Shown: positions 9,382-18,620 of the stretch, piece after piece
Position numbering within the stretch: the first letter of the stretch is position 1
How the letters are laid out: each line of letters opens with the position of its first letter
Origin: Chthoniobacteraceae bacterium
Lineage (GTDB): Bacteria; Verrucomicrobiota; Verrucomicrobiia; Chthoniobacterales; Chthoniobacteraceae
Direction of reading: 5' to 3'
Assembly (NCBI GenBank): GCA_947471505.1
Contig: CANIWM010000017.1
Span: forward strand, 22,115-86,114
Length of the DNA stretch: 64,000 nt
Translations under genes and position numbers: made by a program
The notes under the pieces: generated by a model
Database searches by the model: none
What the model was told of the DNA's origin: nothing
The model's input: only the letters and a program-made list of their open reading frames with translations

Positions 9382-10353
9382 TTAGTCCCCGTAGCCGTGC
9401 GGGTGCTTAAGGTGCCAAGCCCAAGCGGGAGCGATGATTTTGTCGATGGCTTGGTATTGGGGTGCCCAGCCGAGTTCGGCGCGGACTTTGTCGCTGCCTG
9501 CGATGAGGCGCGGCGGGTCGCCGGGGCGGCGCGGTTTTTCGATGACGGGAATTTTTTTGCCGGTGATGGCTTCGCAGGTGGCGATCACCTCGCGGACGCT
9601 GGTGCCCCCGCCTGTGCCGAGGTTGTATTTCGCGCTGACGGGGGCGGCGAGGGCGAGCATGTGGGCTTGGGCGAGGTCGAGGATGTGGATGTAGTCGCGG
9701 ATGCAGGTGCCGTCGGGCGTGGGGTAGTCGGTGCCGTAGATCTCGACGTGCTCTTTTTGCCCGAGGGCGACTTTCAGCACGTTCGGGATGAGGTGGGTCT
9801 CGATGCGGTGGTCTTCGCCGTAGGTGGCGCTGGCACCGGCGGCGTTGAAGTAGCGGAGGGCGACGTATTTCAGCTCGTGGATTTCGCTGTACCAGCGGAG
9901 GACTTGCTCGAACATGAGCTTGCTCTCTCCGTAAGGATTGATGGGCTTTTGCGGGAGTGTCTCATCGATCGGCATCCGCTCGGGGATGCCGAAGGTGGCG
10001 CATGTGCTGGAGAAGACGAAGCGCTTGCAGCCGACGGCGTGCATGGCGTCGAGGAGGTTGATGCCGCCATAGACGTTGTTGCGGAAATACTTCGAGGGGT
10101 TCGTCATGCTTTCGCCGACGAGGGCGTTGGCGGCGAAGTGCATGACGGCTTCGGGGCGTGTCTTTTCGAGAGCGTCCTCAATGTCGCACCGCTGCTGGAG
10201 GTCGCCGACGATGAGCGTGGCGCGTGGGTCCACGGCGAGACGGTGGCCTTCGGTGAGGTTGTCGAAGACGGTCACGGTGTGGCCGACGTTGATGAGTTGT
10301 TCGACGCAGATGCTGCCGATGTATCCGGCTCCGCCGGTGACTAGGATTTTCAT
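9382..10353 (-). CDS. galE: UDP-glucose 4-epimerase
   Basis: A 323-residue extended short-chain dehydrogenase that interconverts UDP-glucose and UDP-galactose, supplying galactosyl units for surface polysaccharides. The N-terminal NAD site is VTGGAGYIGS, the catalytic Ser lies in FSSTCATFG, and the YxxxK dyad lies in NPYGESK. PTPDGTCIRDYIHI and YNLGTGGGTSVREVI are the standard GalE C-terminal signatures. The length is normal and ATG is the start. It lies 40 bases downstream of the beta-CASP nuclease gene on the same strand. Confidence 0.96.
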   Translation of the reverse strand: MKILVTGGAGYIGSICVEQLINVGHTVTVFDNLTEGHRLAVDPRATLIVGDLQQRCDIEDALEKTRPEAVMHFAANALVGESMTNPSKYFRNNVYGGINLLDAMHAVGCKRFVFSSTCATFGIPERMPIDETLPQKPINPYGESKLMFEQVLRWYSEIHELKYVALRYFNAAGASATYGEDHRIETHLIPNVLKVALGQKEHVEIYGTDYPTPDGTCIRDYIHILDLAQAHMLALAAPVSAKYNLGTGGGTSVREVIATCEAITGKKIPVIEKPRRPGDPPRLIAGSDKVRAELGWAPQYQAIDKIIAPAWAWHLKHPHGYGD

Positions 10354-10393
10354 TGTTCGGGCGATGTAGCGAACGGCGTGCCGGAGGCAAGCG

Positions 10394-11779
10394 CTAGAGT
10401 TCGAAGGATGCGCCGGGGATGGGGAGGACGATTTCTGTCTCGGGCAGTTCGGCGCGGATGGTGCCGGTGAGCCAGCCGATCGCGCCGGGGTCGCCGTGGA
10501 CGAGGATGAGCTTCTTGGGTTTCACCTTTTTGATGTAGTCCACGATGGTCTCGCGGGCGGCGTGGGCGCTGAAAGTGAAGGTGCCGACTTCGCATTGGAT
10601 GGGCTCCGGGGCATGCTCCGGGGCGAGGGAGATGATGTCACCGGTCTTGGCGGCGCGGAGTTTGCCCGCGGGCGATTCCGGGTCGGCGTAGCCGATGAAG
10701 AAGATGGCGTTTTCCGGCTGGCTGAAGAATTTGCGGGCGACGGTGTTGGAGAGAGTTTTCTCCATCATCATGCCGCTGCTGAGTGCGAAGATGCGGCGTG
10801 GACGGACTTGGATCTCGTGGGCGTTTGCCCCGCCGATGACGAATGGCGCGAGGTCGTCCATGAGGCAGAGGTCGGGGACTTGGCGCGGGGTTCTGCTGGC
10901 GAGTTTGTCGTAGGCTTCGGTGAGTTTCGCCCCGAGGCCGCCGATGTAGATGGGGCAGTTGGGGAGCTTCCCGGCGCGGCGGAGGGCGTGGACCATCGCG
11001 AGAAACTCCTGCGTTTTGCCGAGGGCAAAAAGCGGGACGAGGACGCAGCCGCCGCGCTCAAAGACGCGGCGAATGTCGGCGGCGAGGCGGTCCATTTCTC
11101 CCTCGCGGGTGAAGCCTGCGGGCGAGGGACTGTCGCCGCGCGTGCTCTCCATGATCATGACGTCGCAGGGCTCGTCGGCAAAGTCGGGGAAGCTGGCGGC
11201 GCGGGAGATGTTCTGGTCGGTAAACTGCACGTCGCCGCTGTAAAAGATCGTTTTCCCTTCGGCGCGAATGACGGTGCCGACGGAGCCGAGGATGTGGCCG
11301 GCGTCGAAGAACTCCATGGTGAAGGGGCAGTTTTCAGTCGGGCTCACACGCTCGCCCGCAACATCGAACCGGGTGTGGAGCGGGAGGGTTTTCCAGCGGC
11401 GCATTCCGCCGTCGATTTCGCGATGAGTGAAGAGCGGGTAGCCGGGGGTGTCGTGTTCGTTTTTCTCGGCGAGCATGACGTTGACGGAGTTGTGCAGCAT
11501 TGTCTCGCCGATGTTGCGCGTGGCCTCGGTCATGAGCACGGGGGCGTCGGGGTGGCGGCGCATGGCGACGGGGAGGGAGCCGATGTGGTCTTGGTGGGCG
11601 TGGGACATGAGGATGGCGTCCACGGTGCCGTCTTTCACGAGTTCAAAGCGTGGGAGCCCTTCGGTGCCTTCGCGTTTTGGGTGGTAGCCGGTGTCGAGGA
11701 GGAGGCGTTTGCCGGCGGCTTCGAGGAGGTAGCAGTTGGCGCCGATTTCGATGGCTCCGGTGAGATTGGTAAGTTTCAT
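10394..11779 (-). CDS. Metallo-beta-lactamase / beta-CASP RNA-processing nuclease
   Basis: A 461-residue cytosolic protein of the CPSF/RNase J-like superfamily. The zinc site is MSHAHQDHIGSLP (HxHxDH), with a later ligand in DAGHILGS and Asp in FYSGDVQFTD. The beta-CASP insertion holds MESTRGDS, and the C-terminal motifs include SAHAARE and LVHGDPGAIGW. These proteins cut RNA endo- or exonucleolytically. An upstream in-frame start would add 15 residues overlapping the CHASE2 gene; ATG before KLTNLTGAIE fits the family better. It begins seven bases after the stop of the CHASE2 gene, so the two form an operon. Confidence 0.92.
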   Translation of the reverse strand: MKLTNLTGAIEIGANCYLLEAAGKRLLLDTGYHPKREGTEGLPRFELVKDGTVDAILMSHAHQDHIGSLPVAMRRHPDAPVLMTEATRNIGETMLHNSVNVMLAEKNEHDTPGYPLFTHREIDGGMRRWKTLPLHTRFDVAGERVSPTENCPFTMEFFDAGHILGSVGTVIRAEGKTIFYSGDVQFTDQNISRAASFPDFADEPCDVMIMESTRGDSPSPAGFTREGEMDRLAADIRRVFERGGCVLVPLFALGKTQEFLAMVHALRRAGKLPNCPIYIGGLGAKLTEAYDKLASRTPRQVPDLCLMDDLAPFVIGGANAHEIQVRPRRIFALSSGMMMEKTLSNTVARKFFSQPENAIFFIGYADPESPAGKLRAAKTGDIISLAPEHAPEPIQCEVGTFTFSAHAARETIVDYIKKVKPKKLILVHGDPGAIGWLTGTIRAELPETEIVLPIPGASFEL

Positions 11780-11786
11780 GTGTTTT

Positions 11787-13028
11787 TTAAGATAGGATGG
11801 CGCGCAGTTTTTTGGGGATGGCAAAGCGGAGGAGCAGGAGAAGGTCGGCGAGGCCGAAGGCGAGGATGCCGGGCAGCAGGGTGAGCTTTGAGCCCACGCA
11901 CCAGACCGCGATGCCGAGGTAGATGCCGAGGAAGCCGAGGCACGCGAGCAGGGCCATCCACCAGTTCAGCCGCTGGAACCACATGCTCGCGACGGCGATG
12001 GAGATGACGAGCGCCCAGTCGAACCACGCGCCGACGCGGTGGACCCACGCCTTCGCATTCACGGTGGCGAGGGCGGCGGCGAAGACTTCGCCTGCGGGGA
12101 CTTTCACTCCGTTTTGCAAGGCGAGGCCCGGTGCGCCGGGGTCGGTGCGGGCGAGGAAGAGAGCCTTGTTTTTGAACATGCCGGGAGAAAGTTGCGGCTC
12201 GGCCCCGGAGTCGAGTTGTTGCCGGGTGAGGATGAAATCGTCGAACGCAGCGCGCCGAAAAGGGGCGCGGAGATTGACGGCCATGCGACCGCTGTCGTCG
12301 ATGGGGATGCGGACATTTTCGCCCACGGCGATGTGCGACCCGAGGACGACTTCGACTTCATCGGGCGTGATCTTTTCCCACAAGATGAGCGTCTGCAAAA
12401 CGAGCGTCGGGACGACTTGCCCGCGATAGCGCAGGACGAGCGGGCACCGGGCACCGGGCGGCGTGACTTCGGGGAGATTCACCCAGCCGGGCGAAGACGA
12501 GAGGCGGTATTCTTCGCGCGCCCACGCCTCTACGACGGTAAACTCGGGCACGGCGCTGATGTCGCCCTTTACCCGTCGCACGGTCGTCGTGGCCTGCACG
12601 TCGGGCATGGACTGCGCGTCTTGCGACCAGCCGAGCCGCCCGCCGAGGACGAGCTTTGGCGCGCGGTGGATGTGATCCAGGAGCATCTTTTCGTAGAGCG
12701 GCTGTCGCTCGCGTCCTGAGAAAGCACCGCGCTCGAAATCCAGTGCCGAGTCCACAATAATGACTGGCGGCTCGAAAGCCATCCCTGCGTGGAAGAACAG
12801 GGAGAAATCATCCGGTCCCCACGGCCACGGGTGCTTTTGCAAAGTGTCGCTGTTGATTTCCACAAGTGTCACCGGCCCAGGCGTAGTGGAGGGCGTCACA
12901 TGCTGCTGGAGCCACTCGTGCCACACGCGCTCCCACCGCGCGAACGGGCCTACCGCAGCTTCACGAATGAGCGTGAGCCCTGCGAGGATGACGAAGATGG
13001 AATAGACGGGCGCCAGTCGGCGAAACAT
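11787..13028 (-). CDS. Orphan CHASE2-domain membrane protein
   Basis: A 413-residue protein with an N-terminal signal anchor (about 8-27), an extracytoplasmic CHASE2 sensor (about 45-320, with GPVTLVEINSDTL, DDFSLFFHAGMAFEPPVI and the terminal GVKVPAGEVFAAALATV), and three closely spaced C-terminal transmembrane helices (about 332-405). CHASE2 normally feeds a cytoplasmic cyclase, kinase or GGDEF domain, but this protein ends straight after the last helix (KKLRAILS). Any output must come from a partner. The beta-CASP nuclease gene follows after seven bases. A full CHASE2-cyclase is encoded at 59381-61486. Confidence 0.87.
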   Translation of the reverse strand: MFRRLAPVYSIFVILAGLTLIREAAVGPFARWERVWHEWLQQHVTPSTTPGPVTLVEINSDTLQKHPWPWGPDDFSLFFHAGMAFEPPVIIVDSALDFERGAFSGRERQPLYEKMLLDHIHRAPKLVLGGRLGWSQDAQSMPDVQATTTVRRVKGDISAVPEFTVVEAWAREEYRLSSSPGWVNLPEVTPPGARCPLVLRYRGQVVPTLVLQTLILWEKITPDEVEVVLGSHIAVGENVRIPIDDSGRMAVNLRAPFRRAAFDDFILTRQQLDSGAEPQLSPGMFKNKALFLARTDPGAPGLALQNGVKVPAGEVFAAALATVNAKAWVHRVGAWFDWALVISIAVASMWFQRLNWWMALLACLGFLGIYLGIAVWCVGSKLTLLPGILAFGLADLLLLLRFAIPKKLRAILS

Positions 13029-13116
13029 GCGCGTGCAGCGTTACGGAAGCCGCGTGTGGAACACAATGCCGATTTGCCCGGTGACAACCACGCTGTATCC
13101 GGCTGGAGTCGTCTCC

Positions 13117-14934
13117 ATGGCTCGCTTCCTTTCCATCATTCTCTTCCTCTTCTGCACGTCTGCATTTGCCGAGGGTCTATTACCGGTGCCCGAAAAGACA
13201 GTCGTGCTCACGTTCGACGACGGGGTGCTTTCCCACTCCACAGTCGTCGCGCCGCTGCTGAAAAAGTATGGCTTTCCCGCGACGTTCTTCGTCTGCGAGT
13301 TCCAGCCGGACTTCGACGACAAGTCGAAATACATGAGCTGGGAGCAGATGGCGCAGTTGCACGCGGATGGCTTCGAGGTGGCGAGCCACACGCGCTCGCA
13401 CAAGCATGTGAATGGCATGGCTCCCGGCGAGCTGGACCAAGAACTCGCCTACGTGGAGCGCAAGTGCGCTGAGCTCAGCGTGCCGAAGCCCACGACGTTT
13501 GCATATCCGGCCTATGCCCACACACCGGTGGCGCTGCGGACACTCCGCGAGCGCGGCTATAAATTTGCGCGCGGCGGCGATTCGCGTCCTTATGACCCAG
13601 CAGTGGACGACCCACTTTTGATCCCCAGTTTCTCCACCACGGGAACGAATGAAAATGCGGCCCAGCGCGTCTTGGCAGCACTGCGGCAAGCAACCGGCGG
13701 GAAGATCGTCGTGCTAACGATTCACGGCGTCCCAGACGACGCGCATCCGCAGGTGACGACTTCGCCGGAGCTCTTCGAGCGCTATTTGAAATTTCTCGCG
13801 GAGGAAAAATACACCGTCCTCGCGATGCGCGACCTCGCTAAGTATGCGCGCCCCGCTCCCCGAACCGCGAATACGGCCATGGAGCGTTACGCACCGCAGT
13901 TGGAGAGAGTGGCGGATGCTGACGCATGGCGTGCCTATTTCACCCGCTCGGACGCATGGCGCGCTCGCCACGTCGCGGCGTTGGAGGCGGAGGTGAAGGC
14001 TGCCGGCCTCGAACTGCCAACGCGCGCACCCTCGGGCGCGGCGCGTTACGTCACCCCGGAGAAAACTCGGCTCGCGAAGAGCATGATGAGCTTCCAGCTC
14101 CCGTGCGGTGGATGGTCGAAATCCGTCAACTTCGACAAGGGGCCGCGCGAGCCTGGGATGCAGTGGACCTCGCAAGAGAGCCCGTGGCATTACGCGGGGA
14201 CTTTCGACAATCGTGGGACGACGGACGAGCTCCAGTTCCTCTCCAGCGCCTACAACGCGGAGCCCTCGCAGGAGATTCTAAGCGCCATTGAGCGTGGCGT
14301 GGATTACTTGCTGGAGGCGCAGTATCCCAATGGCGGCTGGCCGCAAAACTATCCGCTCGAAGGCGGCTACCACGACTTCATCACCCTCAACGATTCCGCG
14401 ATGCTCCATGTGCTTGAGTTGCTCGACCGCGTTGTGCAGGGCAACGACGGGTTTGGGTTCTTTAAGGACGAAGCGCGCCGCGAACGTGCCCGCGCTGCCA
14501 TCGAGCGCGGCAACGAGTGCCTGCTGCGGATGCAAGTCCGCTCGACCGTGTGGTGTGCGCAGCACGAGCCGTTGTCCCTAGCACCAGCTCACGCCCGGCT
14601 TTTTGAGCCCGCGTCGCTGAGCGGCGGCGAGAGCGTGGAAGTGGTGCGCTATTTAATGCGCCTGCCGAAGACGCCAGAACGCAGCAAAGCCATCGAGGCC
14701 GCAGTCGCATGGTTTGCGGGGGCGAAGACTTTCCAAGCGGAGGAACAGCGCCAGTGGGCGCGGTTCTACGATCTGAAGACGCAGCGACCCATCTTCGTCG
14801 GCAAGACCGATGGTCGCACTTACGAGACGTACGAAGCGATGCGCGCACACAATCCCGGCGGCTATGATTACCTCGTGACGCGCCCCGAAGACCTCATTGG
14901 CAAATGGGCTGGCCGTTGGCGACTGGGGAGGTGA
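13117..14934 (+). CDS. Secreted NodB polysaccharide deacetylase fused to PL10-type pectate lyase
   Basis: 605 residues. A signal peptide (1-18, MARFLSIILFLFCTSAFA) sets the start; an upstream in-frame ATG would bury it. A CE4/NodB domain covers about 27-250, with metal and catalytic residues D34-D35 in TFDDG and H91/H95 in SHTRSHKH. After a linker, residues about 325-605 resemble pectate lyase family PL10: MMSFQLPCGGWSKSVNFDK, TFDNRGTTDELQFLS and QYPNGGWPQNYP (about residue 400-411). The fusion suggests coupled removal of acetyl groups and cleavage of polygalacturonate outside the cytoplasm; the coupling is inference. It is divergent from the CHASE2 gene across 88 bases. Confidence 0.88.
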   Translation: MARFLSIILFLFCTSAFAEGLLPVPEKTVVLTFDDGVLSHSTVVAPLLKKYGFPATFFVCEFQPDFDDKSKYMSWEQMAQLHADGFEVASHTRSHKHVNGMAPGELDQELAYVERKCAELSVPKPTTFAYPAYAHTPVALRTLRERGYKFARGGDSRPYDPAVDDPLLIPSFSTTGTNENAAQRVLAALRQATGGKIVVLTIHGVPDDAHPQVTTSPELFERYLKFLAEEKYTVLAMRDLAKYARPAPRTANTAMERYAPQLERVADADAWRAYFTRSDAWRARHVAALEAEVKAAGLELPTRAPSGAARYVTPEKTRLAKSMMSFQLPCGGWSKSVNFDKGPREPGMQWTSQESPWHYAGTFDNRGTTDELQFLSSAYNAEPSQEILSAIERGVDYLLEAQYPNGGWPQNYPLEGGYHDFITLNDSAMLHVLELLDRVVQGNDGFGFFKDEARRERARAAIERGNECLLRMQVRSTVWCAQHEPLSLAPAHARLFEPASLSGGESVEVVRYLMRLPKTPERSKAIEAAVAWFAGAKTFQAEEQRQWARFYDLKTQRPIFVGKTDGRTYETYEAMRAHNPGGYDYLVTRPEDLIGKWAGRWRLGR

Positions 14935-14935
14935 A

Positions 14936-17296
14936 TCAGTCGAGGTAGATAAATTCGTTCGCCCCGAGCAATGCGCGGCTGAGGCTTTGCCACGCTTTTT
15001 CCCTCGCCGGGAAACGAGCGAGGTAGTCGGCTGCGATTTGCAGTTCATCAGGCTGCGGCGGGCGGGCGTAAAGAGTCTGAAACGCGGCGGTGATGCGCTG
15101 CGGCTCGTCGCTGGAGATGGCGGCGATGCGCCCGCCAAACTCGGCAGCGCGTTCGTGGATGAAGGCGTCGTTCATGATGAACAGCGACTGGAGCGGCGTG
15201 GTGCTCTCTTGGCGGACAGCGGTGCTGCTATTCGGGTCTGCGCCGTCGAACAGCGCGAGGAACGGGTGCTTTCGGAGGCGCTGCTGCATTTGATACACGG
15301 TGCGCTTCTTCGTGTCGTAGTTCGCGAAAAATTGGACGTGCTGCGTGAAGCCCCATGTATGGACGGGCGGGAACGGATGCGCGCCGCCGGGCGAAAGATC
15401 GAGCGTGCCGCTGACAAAGAGGAGCGAATCGCGGATGGCCTCGGCGTCGAGTCTGCGACGCTCGGCGCGGCTCCAGAGCTTGTTCTCCGGGTCGGTGGTG
15501 TCGGGGTTGTGCGCGGCGAGTTGCCAAGTGCGGGAGAGAAGGATGGTGCGGTGCATGGCTTTGATGGACCAGCCGCTCGTGATAAATTTGCGGGCGAGAA
15601 AATCGAGTAGCTCGGGGTGTGTGGGCGCTTGCCCGCGTGTGCCAAACTCGTTGGGCGTCCCCACGAGGCCGCGCCCGAAGTGATGCTGCCAAAGTCGGTT
15701 CACTAGCACACGAGCGGTGAGGGGATTGCTCGCATCGGCCAGCGCGTTGGCGAGGGCGAGCCGCCCGCTGCCTTGCTCTGCGAGCGATGAACCGCCGAGG
15801 ATGGTGGGGAAGCGGCGGGGCACTGGATCGCCGAGCCGCTTCGGGTCGCCACGCACTTGGAGGCGTGCGTCTGCGGGCGTGCCTTCGCCGACGGCGTAGG
15901 CGGTTTCGTAGGGCGGCGTGTCCTTGAGAATACGGCGCTGCTCGCGCAATGCACCGGCGGCTTTCGCTGCGGCATCCACTTTGACTTTTCGCTCGGGTGA
16001 CTCCGGCTCTTTCTCGGCGGCGACCTTCGCTGCGTCGTGAGTCTTTGCTTCGGCTTCCAGCGCGGCGATTTTCTGCTGCCACGCTTTGTTGGCAGCTTCG
16101 AGTTCCGCCTTCGGGAGGAGCGGCACGAGGTTCTCCGGGCGCGCTCGCCCTTCGCCGCCGGGGAACGAAAACACGCTGCTGCTGAAGACGCCGTAGAGCG
16201 CGTAATAGTCGGTGTTCGCGATGGGGTCGAACTTGTGGTCGTGGCACCGCGCGCAGCTCAGCGACAGGCCGAGGAAGGCGCGGCCTGTGTTCTCGATGGC
16301 ATCCTCGATAGTCAGATGCGGTTCGCCCGGCCCGCCGGAAAAATGCCGCGCGCTGGCGATGAATCCCGTCGCGATGACCTGCGGCTCCGGCATCAAGTCC
16401 CCCGCGATCTGCTCCCTTACAAATCGGTCGAACGGCTTGTCGTCATTGAACGCCGCGATGACGTAGTCGCGGTATTTGTAAACCTGCGGAACGGGATAGT
16501 CCGACGCATTGCCGCACGTATCCGCATAGCGCGCCACGTCCAGCCAGTGCCGCCCCCACCGCTCACCGTAGCGCGGCGAAGCGAGCAGCCGCTCCACCAC
16601 ATTTGCGAACGCATCCGGCGAGGAGTCAGCGAGGAAAGCGGATACCTCTTCCTGCGTCGGCGGCAGGCCTGTTAAATCGAATGTCGCGCGGCGAATCAGC
16701 GTCCTCCGGTCGGCATCCGGCGCGGGCTTCACGCCCGCAGCGTCCATTTTCGCCAGCGTGAAAGCGTCCACTTCATTGCGTGGCCACGCGGCATCGCGCA
16801 CCGCCGGCACCGCCTGTTCGCGCACGGGCTGAAACGCCCAATGCTGCCGCCCTTTCTCGAAATCAATCCCGCTCTTTTTCACCGCTGCCACTTGCGCTCC
16901 AGCGCGTGGGTCCGGCGCACCGAGTTTGACCCACTCGATGAGGTCGTTCACCTCCTCGGGCTTGAGCTGCACTTTTGGCGGCATCTGCAAATCCTTGTTC
17001 CAATACCGCACCGCCGTGATGAGTAAGCTATCGTCCGGCTTCCCCGGCACAATGGCAGTCCCCGATTCTCCGCCCTTCACCCAGCCTTCGCGGAGCGCGA
17101 GATTGAGCCCGCCCTTTGTCTTTCCCTCATCGGGGTTGTGGCACTCATAGCAGTGCTCGGCGAAGATGGGCCGGATCCTTTTCTCGAAAAAAGCCAGCCC
17201 CTCCTCCGGGGTCGCGGCGTGAGAGACCAGCGGTAGGGATATACCGATTGCAGCGACTGAGATTGAGCGAAATGAAAACACTGCCGGGATAACCAA
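14936..17296 (-). CDS. PSD1 and planctomycete cytochrome c domain protein (DUF1549/DUF1553)
   Basis: A 786-residue exported protein. A hydrophobic leader (about 1-27, ending SHA) precedes a cytochrome-c-like PSCyt1 domain with haem motif C49-YE-C52-H53. DUF1549 follows, containing GLPPTQEEVSAFL, YGERWGRHWLDVARYAD and a second CARCH near residue 347. The C-terminal DUF1553 contains VNRLWQHHFGRGLVGTPNEFG. The family is typical of Planctomycetota and Verrucomicrobiota, and its biochemical role is not settled. No ATG is available: TTG at 17296 or GTG at 17281 are the candidates. The usual DUF1501 partner gene is not adjacent. The preceding gene on the same strand ends 36 bases upstream, in the same frame. 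Confidence 0.9.
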   Translation of the reverse strand: MVIPAVFSFRSISVAAIGISLPLVSHAATPEEGLAFFEKRIRPIFAEHCYECHNPDEGKTKGGLNLALREGWVKGGESGTAIVPGKPDDSLLITAVRYWNKDLQMPPKVQLKPEEVNDLIEWVKLGAPDPRAGAQVAAVKKSGIDFEKGRQHWAFQPVREQAVPAVRDAAWPRNEVDAFTLAKMDAAGVKPAPDADRRTLIRRATFDLTGLPPTQEEVSAFLADSSPDAFANVVERLLASPRYGERWGRHWLDVARYADTCGNASDYPVPQVYKYRDYVIAAFNDDKPFDRFVREQIAGDLMPEPQVIATGFIASARHFSGGPGEPHLTIEDAIENTGRAFLGLSLSCARCHDHKFDPIANTDYYALYGVFSSSVFSFPGGEGRARPENLVPLLPKAELEAANKAWQQKIAALEAEAKTHDAAKVAAEKEPESPERKVKVDAAAKAAGALREQRRILKDTPPYETAYAVGEGTPADARLQVRGDPKRLGDPVPRRFPTILGGSSLAEQGSGRLALANALADASNPLTARVLVNRLWQHHFGRGLVGTPNEFGTRGQAPTHPELLDFLARKFITSGWSIKAMHRTILLSRTWQLAAHNPDTTDPENKLWSRAERRRLDAEAIRDSLLFVSGTLDLSPGGAHPFPPVHTWGFTQHVQFFANYDTKKRTVYQMQQRLRKHPFLALFDGADPNSSTAVRQESTTPLQSLFIMNDAFIHERAAEFGGRIAAISSDEPQRITAAFQTLYARPPQPDELQIAADYLARFPAREKAWQSLSRALLGANEFIYLD

Positions 17297-17332
17297 TCCC
17301 GCCGTGGTTTGTTTGCGGCGATCCGCCGCGCA

Positions 17333-18016
17333 CTATTTGCCGCCGAGATTGAAGAAATCCACCGGCGGGCGCACGGCCGGGGCGGGTTCAACTGGAGGAA
17401 CGACTTTTTTCGTTTCAGGAGTTGGCAGCGTCGCCTTCTTCTCGGGCTCGGTGACTTTCTTGGGCTCCATGGGCATTTTCTTCGGATCCACTTCCGCCAG
17501 CTTTGGCGGAGCCTCGTCCTCTTCGCCGCGTTGCCGTTTTCCTAGCGTAGATTCTTTTACCAGAGCTGCGAAATTCGGCGCCGTGGCAAACCGATAGGTT
17601 TCTTTCCCTTGGTGGAGAATGACGAGTTGATACTCGAGTTTATCCTTGGCGATTCCCTCGTAGCCGCGGATGCCGAGGGAGTTGAAATCTCCAAACATCA
17701 CCTCGGTCGTTTCTGAATTCTTGAGTGCCTTGAGCGGCTCAGAGCCTTGGTATCTCATCATCTCGTCTGAGTGTCTGCGAACGAGGATCGTCCAGCGCAC
17801 CTCACCGGCCGGCAGTGGCCTCAAACGAACGTTTTTCACCTCTGCTTTAAGCCCCTGTACGACCTTGGTCGTCTCCGCGCGAGGACCGCGTGACGAGTTA
17901 CGATCCACGGTCTTTCGCGTGATTGAAACCGAGAGGCCGTTTTGCTCTTCCGCGTGCGCACAGGTGATCGTGCAAATAAGGAGGATCGCTAGTAGGCAGT
18001 AGTACGGTGCTTTCAT
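17333..18016 (-). CDS. Secreted protein of unknown function with Pro/Lys-rich tail
   Basis: 227 residues from the ATG that gives a clean signal peptide (MKAPYYCLLAILLICTITCA); an upstream ATG at 18049 would add 11 residues. Residues about 25-150 look like a beta-rich domain with no family I recognise (GLKAEVKNVRLRPLPAGEV, YQLVILHQGKETYRF). The last 70 residues are low-complexity, rich in Pro, Lys and Glu (PKKMPMEPKKVTEPEKK), and probably disordered. It precedes the PSD1 gene on the same strand and may be co-transcribed with it. Confidence 0.75.
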   Translation of the reverse strand: MKAPYYCLLAILLICTITCAHAEEQNGLSVSITRKTVDRNSSRGPRAETTKVVQGLKAEVKNVRLRPLPAGEVRWTILVRRHSDEMMRYQGSEPLKALKNSETTEVMFGDFNSLGIRGYEGIAKDKLEYQLVILHQGKETYRFATAPNFAALVKESTLGKRQRGEEDEAPPKLAEVDPKKMPMEPKKVTEPEKKATLPTPETKKVVPPVEPAPAVRPPVDFFNLGGK

Positions 18017-18095
18017 AATTCGTTGATACCCCATTTTGAAGAAATCCATAGCAACGGGCTAGCAACTTCTGTGCTTCCCTCATAGAACGGGGACC

Positions 18096-18587
18096 GTGAG
18101 AATCTTTGTCCACGTTCCAAGTCAAACACTCGACCTCATCGACGCCGCCGGGGCTCTCCTGCGGCGCTACGCATGTTCTACGTCGAGCTTCGGTTTGGGC
18201 TCGGAGCCCGGCTCGAACAAGACCCCAACCGGCGATTTCCGCATCGCGGAAAAGCACGGCGACTCTGCCCCGGCGGGCATGATCTTTAAGAGCCGTGTGC
18301 CCACCGGAAAGTTTGGCAGCGACAAAGACGACGCTGACCACGTTCAGACCCGTATCCTTTGGCTGGATGGGCTCGATCCCGAGAATGTGAACACGAAATC
18401 GCGCTACATATATATCCATGGCACGAATGCCGAATCCCTGCTCGGCACTCCTGCCAGCCACGGTTGCGTGCGTATGGGAAATGACGACATCATCGAACTC
18501 TATGAAGCTGTCCCGGCCGGCACGCTCGTCGAGATTTCCGCCGACGCTGAGCCCAAGCGTACACGGAGGGCAAAGCGGCGTTCGTGA
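18096..18587 (+). CDS. L,D-transpeptidase (YkuD domain)
   Basis: A 163-residue protein that is essentially one YkuD catalytic domain. The signature is YIYIHGTNAESLLG followed by PASHGCVRMGNDD, with nucleophile C124 and the conserved His residues present. The family forms 3-3 cross-links in peptidoglycan or attaches proteins to it. GTG at 18096 is the start. There is no signal peptide or anchor upstream of RIFVHVPSQTLDLID, which is unusual for a periplasmic cell-wall enzyme. It is divergent from the secreted unknown and 33 bases upstream of the histidine kinase gene. Confidence 0.9.
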   Translation: MRIFVHVPSQTLDLIDAAGALLRRYACSTSSFGLGSEPGSNKTPTGDFRIAEKHGDSAPAGMIFKSRVPTGKFGSDKDDADHVQTRILWLDGLDPENVNTKSRYIYIHGTNAESLLGTPASHGCVRMGNDDIIELYEAVPAGTLVEISADAEPKRTRRAKRRS

Positions 18588-18620
18588 TGCACTGGCGAAT
18601 ACCACTTTAGTGGTATTGGC

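Noticed and set aside
14897..15610. Plus-strand frame after the deacetylase-lyase gene
   Set aside because: Antisense to the PSD1 gene end, with no start signal or homology.
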